20,310 nucleotides of DNA. Origin: UBA3478 sp046048095 (GTDB taxonomy: Bacteria; Bacteroidota; Bacteroidia; Flavobacteriales; Flavobacteriaceae). The stretch spans positions 1 to 20,310 of the forward strand of contig JBJOGS010000092.1 in the NCBI GenBank assembly GCA_046048095.1. The letters are read 5' to 3'. A program made the translations under genes and the position numbers. The first letter of the stretch is position 1; every line of letters starts with the position of its first letter. The notes beneath the pieces are model-generated. The model was given only the letters and a program-made list of their open reading frames with translations, was not told the origin of the DNA and ran no database searches. Shown in pieces: positions 6,642 to 14,723 of the stretch.

Positions 6642-8765
6642 ATGGCGATTTTAAATACCATTAGAAAGCGCACCACCGTTTTGATCGTTGTGATTGGATT
6701 GGCGCTTTTTTCGTTTGTGATTTCTGGAATTTTTACCAGCAGTACCTTTCAAGGTCAAGGTGGCTTTACCACCTCTATTGCTGAGGTAAACGGCACGCCG
6801 ATTCCCTTAGAAAAATTTCAACAAAGTCTTGAGATAGCCAACCGCACCTACGGTTCAGCACTATCTAATTCTGCCATGGTGTCTATGGTAGTAGAGCAAG
6901 AGATCAGAGGCGCCTTGCTTGATCAACAATTTGAAGCACTTGGTCTTGAGGTCGAGGGCGATCAGTTGTTGGATTATATTTCGGCATCGGCCTACGCTAA
7001 CGTTCCTGAATTTCAAGATGAGTTTGGCCAATTTGACCGCTTTAAGTTTAAAGCGGCTATTGCAGAATGGCGCGCTACGAACCCTGCCCAGTATGATGCC
7101 TGGTTAAACGACGAGGCGCGTTTCTTGCAAGCCGCCAAAGAGCGTATGTACTTTACTTTAGTTCAAGCCGGACTCACCGCTACCACCACCGAGGCCGCTA
7201 CAGCTTTTAAAGTGAAGAACGATAAGGTGAGTTTTGAGTATTTACAACTTCCTTATGCTTCTGTCGCCGACTCGTTGGTCAAGGTATCTGAGGCCGATAT
7301 TAAGGCGCACATGAGTAAGTTTCCTGAACGCTTTAAGCAAGATGAAGAGCGTGATCTGCGTTACGTACATTTTAAGGATCTGCCATCAGAGGCCGATGAA
7401 CAAGCTGTCTTGGACGGTATTACCGCACTATTGACCCCAGCCGAAGAATTTGACACGGCTACAAACAGTACGGTGACTCGACCTAGCTTCACTGAGACTG
7501 AGGATGTTGCTGCGTTTTTAGCGCGCTACTCGGACGTAGCTTATGATTCAGTGCCGCGTCCTCGTGTGCAATTGCCTGCAGAGCATGTCGACAGTATCGT
7601 CAACTTGGCTGTCGGCGAGTCTTATGGCCCGTATAAGCATGGCAACGCCTACAAGGTAAGTCGACTAGTGAACGCTATAAAAAATGGTAGCGTTCGTGCC
7701 CGTCACATACTTGTGGCCTATGAAGGGGCTGAGCGTGCCGCATCTACCATTACCAGAACCAAAGAAGAGGCTCAAGCTAAAGCACGTGAGCTGCTGGCTA
7801 AAGCGCGAACTGCCGAAGTGGCCTTCGCACAATTGGCGACTGAAGAATCTGACGGACCAACGGCAAGCAGAGGGGGTGATTTGGGTTACTTCTTGAATGG
7901 AGACATGGTGGATGCCTTTAATGATTACGCGTTTTCAAATCCTGTCGGAGCGATCGGACTCGTCGAGACATCGTTCGGGTTCCATGTCGTTAAAGTAGAG
8001 GACAAAAGAGATGTCTACCAGGTGGCCACGCTTGTGCGCAACATAGAGCCCTCAGAAGCTACGATTAACAAGCTGTATACTGATGCGACTACCTTCGAGA
8101 TGAAGACGAAAGACAGTGATTGGAAGCAGTTTCCGCTCATTGCACAAGACGTGGGCTATTCGTTCAATCCAATTACCAATCTCAAGGCCTTTACTGAAAA
8201 CCTTCCGGCCCTTGGCGCACAGCGCAGTATCGTGAAATGGGCTTTTGATGAAAATACTGAAGTAGGCGATATCAGACGTTTTGATGTTTCAGATGGCTAT
8301 GTGATTGCTCAAGTAGTAAAAAGACGTGCAGAAGGGCTTCAATCGCCTGAGGACGTATCTCCGCTAGTGATTGCTCAAATTCGAGATGAGAAGAAAGCTT
8401 CGCTTTTGTTAAAACAGTACGCCAGTCAAAACTGGGAGGCTGCCTCTTCGCTTGACCAGGTGCAGTCTGGAACCGCTAGTGCTTTAAGTACAGACGCCAG
8501 TGTCATTCCTGGTATCGGGACAGAGCCTTTTGTAGTTGGAAAAGCGTTAACCCTGCAAGAACAACAAGAGTCGCAGTGGTTAAAAGGAGGCTTAGGAATC
8601 TATAAAGTGAAGGTTACTTCTAAAACCCCTGCTATTGAGCTTCCAGTGATTGAGCCGTATGCGCGATCTATCGCTGAAGAGCGTGTGGCCCAGGGTTCAC
8701 AGGCAGCTTATGAGGCGCTTAAAAAGGCGGCGAAGATCGTCGACAATAGAGCGATTGTTTATTAA
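6642..8765 (+). CDS. ppiD: PpiD-like membrane-anchored peptidyl-prolyl isomerase
   Basis: 707 aa from the ATG at 6642. An in-frame TTG at 6624 would add six residues, but the MAILNTIRKRTT start matches the usual form of the family. One N-terminal membrane helix (about 12-30, VLIVVIGLALFSFVISG) leaves the rest periplasmic. A SurA_N/PpiD chaperone region (about 45-215) is followed by one parvulin-type rotamase domain (about 349-450), with VRARHILV, a GGDLGYF motif and SFGFHVVKV, then a C-terminal segment. PpiD helps newly secreted envelope proteins fold as they leave the Sec channel. The gene is 60 bp after the CNNM gene and is followed 54 bp later by a terminator inside the opposing kinase gene. 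Confidence 0.92.
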   Translation: MAILNTIRKRTTVLIVVIGLALFSFVISGIFTSSTFQGQGGFTTSIAEVNGTPIPLEKFQQSLEIANRTYGSALSNSAMVSMVVEQEIRGALLDQQFEALGLEVEGDQLLDYISASAYANVPEFQDEFGQFDRFKFKAAIAEWRATNPAQYDAWLNDEARFLQAAKERMYFTLVQAGLTATTTEAATAFKVKNDKVSFEYLQLPYASVADSLVKVSEADIKAHMSKFPERFKQDEERDLRYVHFKDLPSEADEQAVLDGITALLTPAEEFDTATNSTVTRPSFTETEDVAAFLARYSDVAYDSVPRPRVQLPAEHVDSIVNLAVGESYGPYKHGNAYKVSRLVNAIKNGSVRARHILVAYEGAERAASTITRTKEEAQAKARELLAKARTAEVAFAQLATEESDGPTASRGGDLGYFLNGDMVDAFNDYAFSNPVGAIGLVETSFGFHVVKVEDKRDVYQVATLVRNIEPSEATINKLYTDATTFEMKTKDSDWKQFPLIAQDVGYSFNPITNLKAFTENLPALGAQRSIVKWAFDENTEVGDIRRFDVSDGYVIAQVVKRRAEGLQSPEDVSPLVIAQIRDEKKASLLLKQYASQNWEAASSLDQVQSGTASALSTDASVIPGIGTEPFVVGKALTLQEQQESQWLKGGLGIYKVKVTSKTPAIELPVIEPYARSIAEERVAQGSQAAYEALKKAAKIVDNRAIVY

Positions 8766-8776
8766 GAAATAGAATC

Positions 8777-9679
8777 CTAGCTAAGCTCGCAGAGCTCGGC
8801 TAGTCTGAAAATAGTAGCATATCCCTTTTCTTTTAGAGAAGGGATATTTTCTTTTCGGCTGAATAGGGCGAAGTCACCGCCCCAAGCACCGAGAGAGCTG
8901 AACACTCCAGGGAGATCTTTAAATTGGTTCTGACCAATCGGATTCAAGCCCAGCTGCTCACCTAGCAGACTTTCGTGTGCGCTGAGCGCTTGCTCAAATT
9001 CAGTTAAGCTTGACGCGCTGATGAGCCTTTCAGTAAGGTCTGATACTTGTTGAATGAAGTTAGAAGTGCGCGGATGACTCTTGTAGTGAGCGATCGCATC
9101 TCGGCTATTCATCTTTTGGTTGAGGTACACTAAGAAAAGGGCATCGCTAAAGCTTGGATGAAAATTTATAGGCCTGACATGGGGGCCATTCGCTTGGTGC
9201 TGAAATACAAGGGGTTTATCAGCATTTGCACAAGCAATATCGTATCCGCTTCCTCCAAAACTTTCGGCGAGAAGGACATAAGGGTCAACATTGAACAGTT
9301 CAGCAAGGGCACTTACAAGTGTTGAAGACGTGCCCAGTCCCCATTGGCGATCGAATTCTAGGGTGGCAGTGATGTTGCAGCCGCTTTGAAATGCGTTGGG
9401 TTGCAATCTAGCGATAGCTTGAAAAAGTTGAGTTAATCGTTGGGAGGTTTCAATCTGTTTGCTTCCAGTTAAAGAATCAAGGCTAAAGTGGTCGCTGTAC
9501 CATGGCGCTCCGAGGTGATCAACGGCTTGCCAGCGTATCTCTGGTTGGTCAATAGGGTAGTACTCAAAGCGCTGTCCGAGTTTAGTGGGTAGGGCGAGGG
9601 CTAAGGCTCCGTCCATCACCGCATAGGCACCGCTGATCAGTAATTTGCCACGCTTATGAGTTGTTTTGATGCTACTCAT
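8777..9679 (-). CDS. GYDIA-family GHMP kinase (mevalonate pathway)
   Basis: 300 aa. It has the GHMP-kinase pattern: an N-terminal strand GKLLISGAYAVMDGALALA (11-29), the ATP-binding loop WGLGTSSTLVSAL (113-125) and the GYDIA signature (145-149) that names a Bacteroidota family. A GAWGGDFALF turn lies near the C-terminus, matching motif 3. Its ATG overlaps the stop of the HMG-CoA reductase gene by 4 bp (ATGA), so the two are translated together. That points to phosphorylation of mevalonate or a later intermediate for isoprenoid synthesis; the precise substrate is inference. Mevalonate and phosphomevalonate kinases usually have Glu in a 'GEH/GEY' motif, but here the residue is Ala18 (SGAYAV). 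The C-terminal codons carry the ppiD terminator on the other strand. Confidence 0.88.
   Translation of the reverse strand: MSSIKTTHKRGKLLISGAYAVMDGALALALPTKLGQRFEYYPIDQPEIRWQAVDHLGAPWYSDHFSLDSLTGSKQIETSQRLTQLFQAIARLQPNAFQSGCNITATLEFDRQWGLGTSSTLVSALAELFNVDPYVLLAESFGGSGYDIACANADKPLVFQHQANGPHVRPINFHPSFSDALFLVYLNQKMNSRDAIAHYKSHPRTSNFIQQVSDLTERLISASSLTEFEQALSAHESLLGEQLGLNPIGQNQFKDLPGVFSSLGAWGGDFALFSRKENIPSLKEKGYATIFRLAELCELS
8819..8856 (+). terminator. Intrinsic terminator of ppiD, inside the opposing kinase gene
   Basis: On the plus strand ATATCCCTTTTC (8819-8830), loop TTTTA, GAGAAGGGATAT (8836-8847): a 12-bp stem with a single T-G wobble, followed by TTTCTTTT. It is 54 bp after the ppiD stop. 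The same bases encode part of the C-terminal region of the minus-strand kinase (around KEKGYA). Confidence 0.75.
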
Positions 9680-10983
9680 TTCCGTAGATCATTGAGCGCC
9701 TCTTTTACTGCGGCACTGCTCACGGCCTTGTCACTGAAATGCGCGATGAGCGCCTCTTTCTCAATGGCAGTTGCGCCTTCGGCATTGAGTAGGTTAAGCA
9801 AGTGCATTTTCATGTGTCCTTTTTGGATTCCGGTGGTTACTAGTGAACTTACGGCAGCAAAGTTTTGCGCTAGGCCGGCTACAGCGGTGATGCGCATCAG
9901 ATCTTTTGCTGAAGGACGTCCTAGTAGGTCTAATGCCTGTTTTACTAGGGGGTGCAGGGCGGTGAGGCCTCCGACTGTTCCGAGTGCCAGAGGAATCTCT
10001 AATTCAAAATGCAGCTCATTCGACGAGGTCACGTGTGCTTTGGTGAGTGAGCGGTAGTGCCCGTCGCGGCTCGCGTACGCATGTACTCCGGCCTCTACTG
10101 CCCTGAAATCATTACCGCTCGCAATGACTACCGCATCTATGCCGTTCATGATTCCTTTATTATGAGTTACGGCACGATAGGGTTCGGCGTGGGCAATGGC
10201 TACTGCTCGACAAAATTTCTTCGCGAACGTGGCCCCATCAATACCTTCATAAGACAGTTGATCTACGGGGCAGCGCACCCAAGCGCGCACCACACAGTGC
10301 GGAACATAATTACTCAAGATGCTCATCACCACTTCAGGAGCCTCTTCAGTTGAAAAGGCTTCACTGGCCTTTGTCCGAAAGTCATTAGCCAATTGTTCTA
10401 GACACGAATTGATAAAATTTGCACCCATCGCATCGGCCGTTTCAAAGTGCAGGGCTAAGTGGTAATAGCCCTTGAGCTTCTGCGTTTGATCGATGAGTTT
10501 GATTGAGCGAATGCCACCTCCACGTTTCTCCATACTGGCAGTGAGTGGCTTGAGAGCCGCCTCAAAGTCTGAGCGATGCGCTTCGAAGAAAGCGACTAAA
10601 GTTTCTGGGGCCCCGTAATAGTTCAAGTGTACGTGACCTACTTTCTCGGTGCCGATGATTTCGGTGTGAAATCCACCTTTGTCGGACCAAAATTTTGCTG
10701 CTTTACTGGCGGCAGCAACTACCGAACTCTCTTCGATAACCATAGGTATGGCGTACACCTTTTGGTCGATGATGAAATTAGGAGCAATGGCAAAAGGCAA
10801 GTAGTAGTTGGCCAAGGTGTTTTCGATAAATTCATCGTGAAGTTCTTGGACTGCAGTGTTGGGGTGCGTATAGGTCTCGAATACCTCAAGGGTGTGCTTC
10901 GGGTCGCTGGCAAAAGTTTCTGCCACCCAACGGGCCTTTTCTGATTTAGACTTTTTCGAAAAGCCGGTTACCATCTCTTTCAT
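9676..10983 (-). CDS. Hydroxymethylglutaryl-CoA reductase, class II
   Basis: 435 aa. The enzyme interconverts HMG-CoA and mevalonate using NAD(P)H. The sequence shows the class II substrate motif PMVIEESSVVAAAS (80-93) with the catalytic Glu, the nucleotide-site motif DAMGAN (184-189), catalytic Lys276 in THNKGIMNGIDA, Asp292 in SGNDFRAVEAG and the late catalytic His390 in QKGHMKMH. The spacing of Lys, Asp and His equals that recalled for the Pseudomonas mevalonii enzyme. Automatic annotation often calls this class 'degradative', but its coupling to a GHMP kinase points to mevalonate synthesis for isoprenoids, as is usual in Flavobacteriia. It is the first gene of the two-gene operon, with a -7 box 17 bp before the ATG. 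Confidence 0.95.
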   Translation of the reverse strand: MKEMVTGFSKKSKSEKARWVAETFASDPKHTLEVFETYTHPNTAVQELHDEFIENTLANYYLPFAIAPNFIIDQKVYAIPMVIEESSVVAAASKAAKFWSDKGGFHTEIIGTEKVGHVHLNYYGAPETLVAFFEAHRSDFEAALKPLTASMEKRGGGIRSIKLIDQTQKLKGYYHLALHFETADAMGANFINSCLEQLANDFRTKASEAFSTEEAPEVVMSILSNYVPHCVVRAWVRCPVDQLSYEGIDGATFAKKFCRAVAIAHAEPYRAVTHNKGIMNGIDAVVIASGNDFRAVEAGVHAYASRDGHYRSLTKAHVTSSNELHFELEIPLALGTVGGLTALHPLVKQALDLLGRPSAKDLMRITAVAGLAQNFAAVSSLVTTGIQKGHMKMHLLNLLNAEGATAIEKEALIAHFSDKAVSSAAVKEALNDLRK

Positions 10984-10999
10984 GAACAGATCTTATACT

Positions 11000-11007
11000 C
11001 AAAGATA
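11000..11007 (-). promoter_or_regulatory. -7 promoter box for the HMG-CoA reductase operon
   Basis: TATCTTTG on the minus strand is an exact TAnnTTTG match ending 17 bp before the ATG, giving a predicted leader of about 10 nt. No convincing -33 motif was found. Confidence 0.6.
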
Positions 11008-11062
11008 CGCATTAGGCCTACTTTCACATTCTCGAAATTAATTAGTAAACTTGACGCTCTTA

Positions 11063-11070
11063 TAAGTTTG
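11063..11070 (+). promoter_or_regulatory. -7 promoter box for the DPP IV gene, abutting the start codon
   Basis: TAAGTTTG is an exact TAnnTTTG match and ends only 6 bp before the ATG at 11077. If transcription starts about 6-7 bases after the box, the mRNA would be leaderless or nearly so. No clear -33 element was found. Confidence 0.5.
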
Positions 11071-11076
11071 CTACAC

Positions 11077-13224
11077 ATGAAAAATCAGATCGTCTTGGGC
11101 TTGTTGTGCCTCTCTCTAGGGCTAAGTGCGCAAAAACAACAAATTACTTTAGAAGAGCTGTGGTCGGGCGGCTTTTCAACCGAGGGTATTGCTTCGCTTC
11201 GTTCATTGCAATCAGGCGATCAGTACACCACCTTAGAATACAATGACGGCCAAAGCCAGTTGGTGGTTTATGATTATGAGAGCAGAAGCAAGCAGGGCGT
11301 TATGCTCTCTTCAGGAACTGAGATTCCGCGCTTTAGCTCATATGCATTTAATAGTGATGAGTCTAAGATTCTAATTGCTACCCAGCGCACACCGATTTTC
11401 AGACGTTCTTCTGAGGCGATTTACTACGTATACGATCGCGATTCGAGACAACTCATTCAAGTGGCCGCAGAGAAAATCCGTGTGCCCACGTTCTCTCCGA
11501 ATGGTACAGCATTGGTTTATGTGCGAGAAAACAATCTTTTTCTTTTCGATTTAGCGTCATTAGAAACGACGCAGCTTACAAGCGATGGTGTAGAAGGCCA
11601 TGTGATCAATGGTCATGCCGATTGGGTGTACGAAGAAGAATTCTCATTGGTTCAAGCTTATGCCTTTAATAAGAGCGGATCTCATCTGACCTATTTAAAG
11701 TTTGATGAGTCTGAAGTGCCTGAATTCTCGATGGATGTTTACGGGCAAAATTTATATCCTTACCCGTATCGCTTTAAATACCCCAAAGCCGGAGAAAAGA
11801 ATGCCACAGTGACCGTACATCAGATCGCACTTCAGACCGGTGTCGATCAGAAAGTTGCCCTCGACGCTCATGAATATACCATGCGTATCTATGCTAAGAA
11901 TGACCCAAACAAAATGGTGGTGCAGACGCTGAATCGTCACCAAAATCACTTGATATTGCATGAAATTGATCTGAATACTGCGAGTTCTCGTGTACTCTTT
12001 GAAGAAAAAGATGCAGCGTATGTTGACATTCACGATCACCTCACCTTTCTAGAAAACGACGAATTTATCTGGACCAGTGAGGCAGACGGATACAACCATT
12101 TATATCTCTATAACGCAGACGGATCACTAAAAAAGCAACTTACCTCAGGCGAATATGAGGTCACGGCCTTTTATGGGTATGATGCGAAACGCAAACGTTT
12201 ATTTTATCAGTCGACAGAGCCCTCGTCAATTGAGCGTGCAGTTTATCGCATTGCCCCAAATGGAAAATACAAGACGCGTTTAACACAAGAAGCGGGCACC
12301 TATAGCGCCCAGTTTTCAGCAGACTACTCGTACTTCATAGCTACCTATGAGAGCGCGACTACACCACCTGAGTTCACCCTCAGAGATCCCTCGTCTGGGA
12401 AGGTGTTGAGTGTGATTAAGGACAATCAGGCACTGCTAAAGAAATTAGAGGATTACTCGCTCTCACCGAAAGAATTTGGCACGCTGCGCGTAGGAAACAA
12501 TTCGTTGAATATGTACATGATTCGTCCGGCCGATTTTGATCCGAACAAATCGTATCCTTTGCTCATGTTTCAATACTCTGGACCGGGTTCGCAGCAAGTC
12601 GCTGATCGCTGGATGGGCACTAATGATTACTGGCACCAAATGCTAGCTCAGCAAGGATATGTGATTGCTTGCGTTGATCCGCGGGGCACCGGCTTCAAGG
12701 GTCGCGATTTCAAAAAATCAACGTATTTAAATCTGGTAAAACTCGAAACTGAAGATCAGATTGCTGCAGCTCAAAAGCTCTCTGAACTGCCCTATATCGA
12801 TGCCGATCGCACCGGAATCTGGGGATGGAGTTTCGGGGGGCATATGAGCACGAATGCCCTACTCAAAGGTAATGAGGTCTTTGAAATGGCTATCGCCGTA
12901 GCTCCAGTGACTAGCTGGAGGTTTTATGACACCATTTATACCGAGCGTTTCTTGCGCACTCCGGCCGAGAACCCCGGTGGGTATGACAATGAATCGCCCT
13001 TCAATTACCCTGAGTTATTGCAGGGTAAGTTTCTTTTGGTCCATGGAAGCGCCGACGACAATGTACATGTGCAAAATTCTATGCGCATGATCGAAGCGCT
13101 CGTTCAGGCCAATAAGCCATTTGATTGGGCCATTTATCCCGATCGCAATCACGGAATTTACGGAGGAAATACGCGCCTTCACTTGTACACTAAGATGACC
13201 CAATTCATACTTAATAATCTGTAA
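11077..13224 (+). CDS. Dipeptidyl peptidase IV (S9B prolyl oligopeptidase family)
   Basis: 715 aa from the ATG at 11077; a TTG at 11068 lies inside the promoter box and is less likely. A signal peptide (MKNQIVLGLLCLSLGLSAQ) sends it to the periplasm or beyond. The N-terminal ~480 residues form the DPPIV beta-propeller, including the acidic DWVYEEEFS segment that holds the substrate amino terminus. The C-terminal alpha/beta hydrolase domain has the full triad: Ser585 (GWSFGGH), Asp660 (HGSADDNVH) and His692 (DRNHGIYGG). The enzyme removes Xaa-Pro or Xaa-Ala dipeptides from peptide N-termini. It is followed after 2 bp by a peptide:proton symporter gene, suggesting that the released dipeptides are imported. 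Confidence 0.95.
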   Translation: MKNQIVLGLLCLSLGLSAQKQQITLEELWSGGFSTEGIASLRSLQSGDQYTTLEYNDGQSQLVVYDYESRSKQGVMLSSGTEIPRFSSYAFNSDESKILIATQRTPIFRRSSEAIYYVYDRDSRQLIQVAAEKIRVPTFSPNGTALVYVRENNLFLFDLASLETTQLTSDGVEGHVINGHADWVYEEEFSLVQAYAFNKSGSHLTYLKFDESEVPEFSMDVYGQNLYPYPYRFKYPKAGEKNATVTVHQIALQTGVDQKVALDAHEYTMRIYAKNDPNKMVVQTLNRHQNHLILHEIDLNTASSRVLFEEKDAAYVDIHDHLTFLENDEFIWTSEADGYNHLYLYNADGSLKKQLTSGEYEVTAFYGYDAKRKRLFYQSTEPSSIERAVYRIAPNGKYKTRLTQEAGTYSAQFSADYSYFIATYESATTPPEFTLRDPSSGKVLSVIKDNQALLKKLEDYSLSPKEFGTLRVGNNSLNMYMIRPADFDPNKSYPLLMFQYSGPGSQQVADRWMGTNDYWHQMLAQQGYVIACVDPRGTGFKGRDFKKSTYLNLVKLETEDQIAAAQKLSELPYIDADRTGIWGWSFGGHMSTNALLKGNEVFEMAIAVAPVTSWRFYDTIYTERFLRTPAENPGGYDNESPFNYPELLQGKFLLVHGSADDNVHVQNSMRMIEALVQANKPFDWAIYPDRNHGIYGGNTRLHLYTKMTQFILNNL

Positions 13225-13226
13225 TT

Positions 13227-14723
13227 ATGACTGAAAAAGCGACCACCTGGGGTCACCCTAAGGGATTATTTTACTTGTTTTTTGCTGAACTGTGGGAGCG
13301 TTTCAGCTTCTATGGTATGCGCGCACTGCTCACCCTTTACATGGTTGAGGTGGTCTTCGAGGCTTTGAGCAACAAAGATTTTGTAACCGCAGCGATTTAC
13401 TCTTCTTATGGGTCGCTAGTTTATGCCGGAACCGTCATTGGTGGACGCATTTCTGACAAACTGCTCGGCATGCGCAAGTCGATTTTTTTAGGAGGTATCT
13501 TCATGGCGATCGGGCACTTTGTATTAGCCATTGAGCACAACATTGCCTTTTTCTTAGCCTTGTCGTTCATCATCGTGGGCAACGCTTTTTTCAAACCAAA
13601 CATTTCCACTTTCGTGGGCACGCTCTATGCAGACAATGATCCGCGTAAGGATTCGGGATTCACCATCTTCTATATGGGAATCAACCTGGGTGCATGGGTT
13701 TCTCCGCTTTTATGCGGATGGCTTGCGGCCTCATATGGGTGGCACTACGGATTCGGCCTTGCGGGTATTGGCATGGTCGTAGGGTTGCTGTTCTTTTATT
13801 CAGGGATCAAGACAGGCGTATTCGGAGACAAGGGGCTACCCCCAGAGCACTCGACGCTTAACCAGCGCTATGTCGGTTTGCGCAAAGAACAGCTGGTTAC
13901 TCTACTCAGTGTGCTTGCCGTTCCATTGATTGCCTTTTTACTTTCAGCTTACCATCCTATTTACAACCAAGACACCTTGGTCAATCTTATTTTCAAAGGG
14001 ATAGGAATCTTTATTATCGGTTACCTTGCATACATCGTGTATCAGGTTTCAGCAGACGAGCGAAAAAAGCTTTTGGTTGCGATCATGATCACCTTTTTTA
14101 TGACCATTTTCTGGGGCTTTCATGAGCTCTCGGGCAGTGTCATTACGCTCTTTTCTGCCCGCAACGTGGAGCTTACCTTTATGTCTGCCGCGCAGACCAA
14201 CTCACTCAATCCGATGTTTATCATCTTATTTGCGATTCCGTTGTCAGTGCTCTGGACCTGGCTGGCTAAGCGCGGATTAAACCCCCGAACCCCATATAAG
14301 TTCGGATTAGGATTGGTTTTCGCAGGGCTTAGCTTTTACGTGTTGGCCATTTCGGGGGCGAGCGCGAATGCTGCAGGTTTGGTTCCATTCGGATACCTTT
14401 TTGTGATGTATTTGCTGCTATCGGTAGGGGAGTTGTTTATGTCTCCGGTAGGACTCTCAAAAATCACCTCTCTTTCTCCCAAGCGCATTGTCGCCTTTAT
14501 GATGGGGGTCTGGTTTTTGTCTTCAGCTTTCGCTTTTCAGGTAGTTGGATTCATTGGAAAAAAGCTCTCAGTTGAATCGGGTTCAGCGGCCTCAGATCCC
14601 TTACAAACCCTTGGGCTATACACCGACGGATTTCAGCTCATTGCCCAGTACTCACTCGTTTCAGGGGTAGTGGTGCTGTTGGCTTCTCCGCTGATCAAGC
14701 GACTTATGGGCGAAGTACATTAA
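13227..14723 (+). CDS. Proton-dependent oligopeptide transporter (POT/PTR family)
   Basis: 498 aa inner-membrane protein with many hydrophobic helices (12-14 expected). The first helix carries the proton-coupling motif ExxERF (AELWERF, Glu21, Glu24, Arg25). The PTR2 signature FYMGINLGAWVSPLLCGWL is near residues 148-166. A late conserved helix holds GELFMSPVGLSKI. It imports di- and tripeptides with protons. The start codon lies 2 bp after the DPP IV stop, so the two genes are one operon. The C-terminus (SPLIKRLMGEVH) looks complete and overlaps the 3' end of the opposing comEC by 63 bp. Confidence 0.94.
   Translation: MTEKATTWGHPKGLFYLFFAELWERFSFYGMRALLTLYMVEVVFEALSNKDFVTAAIYSSYGSLVYAGTVIGGRISDKLLGMRKSIFLGGIFMAIGHFVLAIEHNIAFFLALSFIIVGNAFFKPNISTFVGTLYADNDPRKDSGFTIFYMGINLGAWVSPLLCGWLAASYGWHYGFGLAGIGMVVGLLFFYSGIKTGVFGDKGLPPEHSTLNQRYVGLRKEQLVTLLSVLAVPLIAFLLSAYHPIYNQDTLVNLIFKGIGIFIIGYLAYIVYQVSADERKKLLVAIMITFFMTIFWGFHELSGSVITLFSARNVELTFMSAAQTNSLNPMFIILFAIPLSVLWTWLAKRGLNPRTPYKFGLGLVFAGLSFYVLAISGASANAAGLVPFGYLFVMYLLLSVGELFMSPVGLSKITSLSPKRIVAFMMGVWFLSSAFAFQVVGFIGKKLSVESGSAASDPLQTLGLYTDGFQLIAQYSLVSGVVVLLASPLIKRLMGEVH

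Noticed and set aside
9656..10944. Three plus-strand open frames opposite the HMG-CoA reductase gene
   Set aside because: They are antisense to a gene with all catalytic motifs in place and show no domain, signal peptide or sensible spacing.
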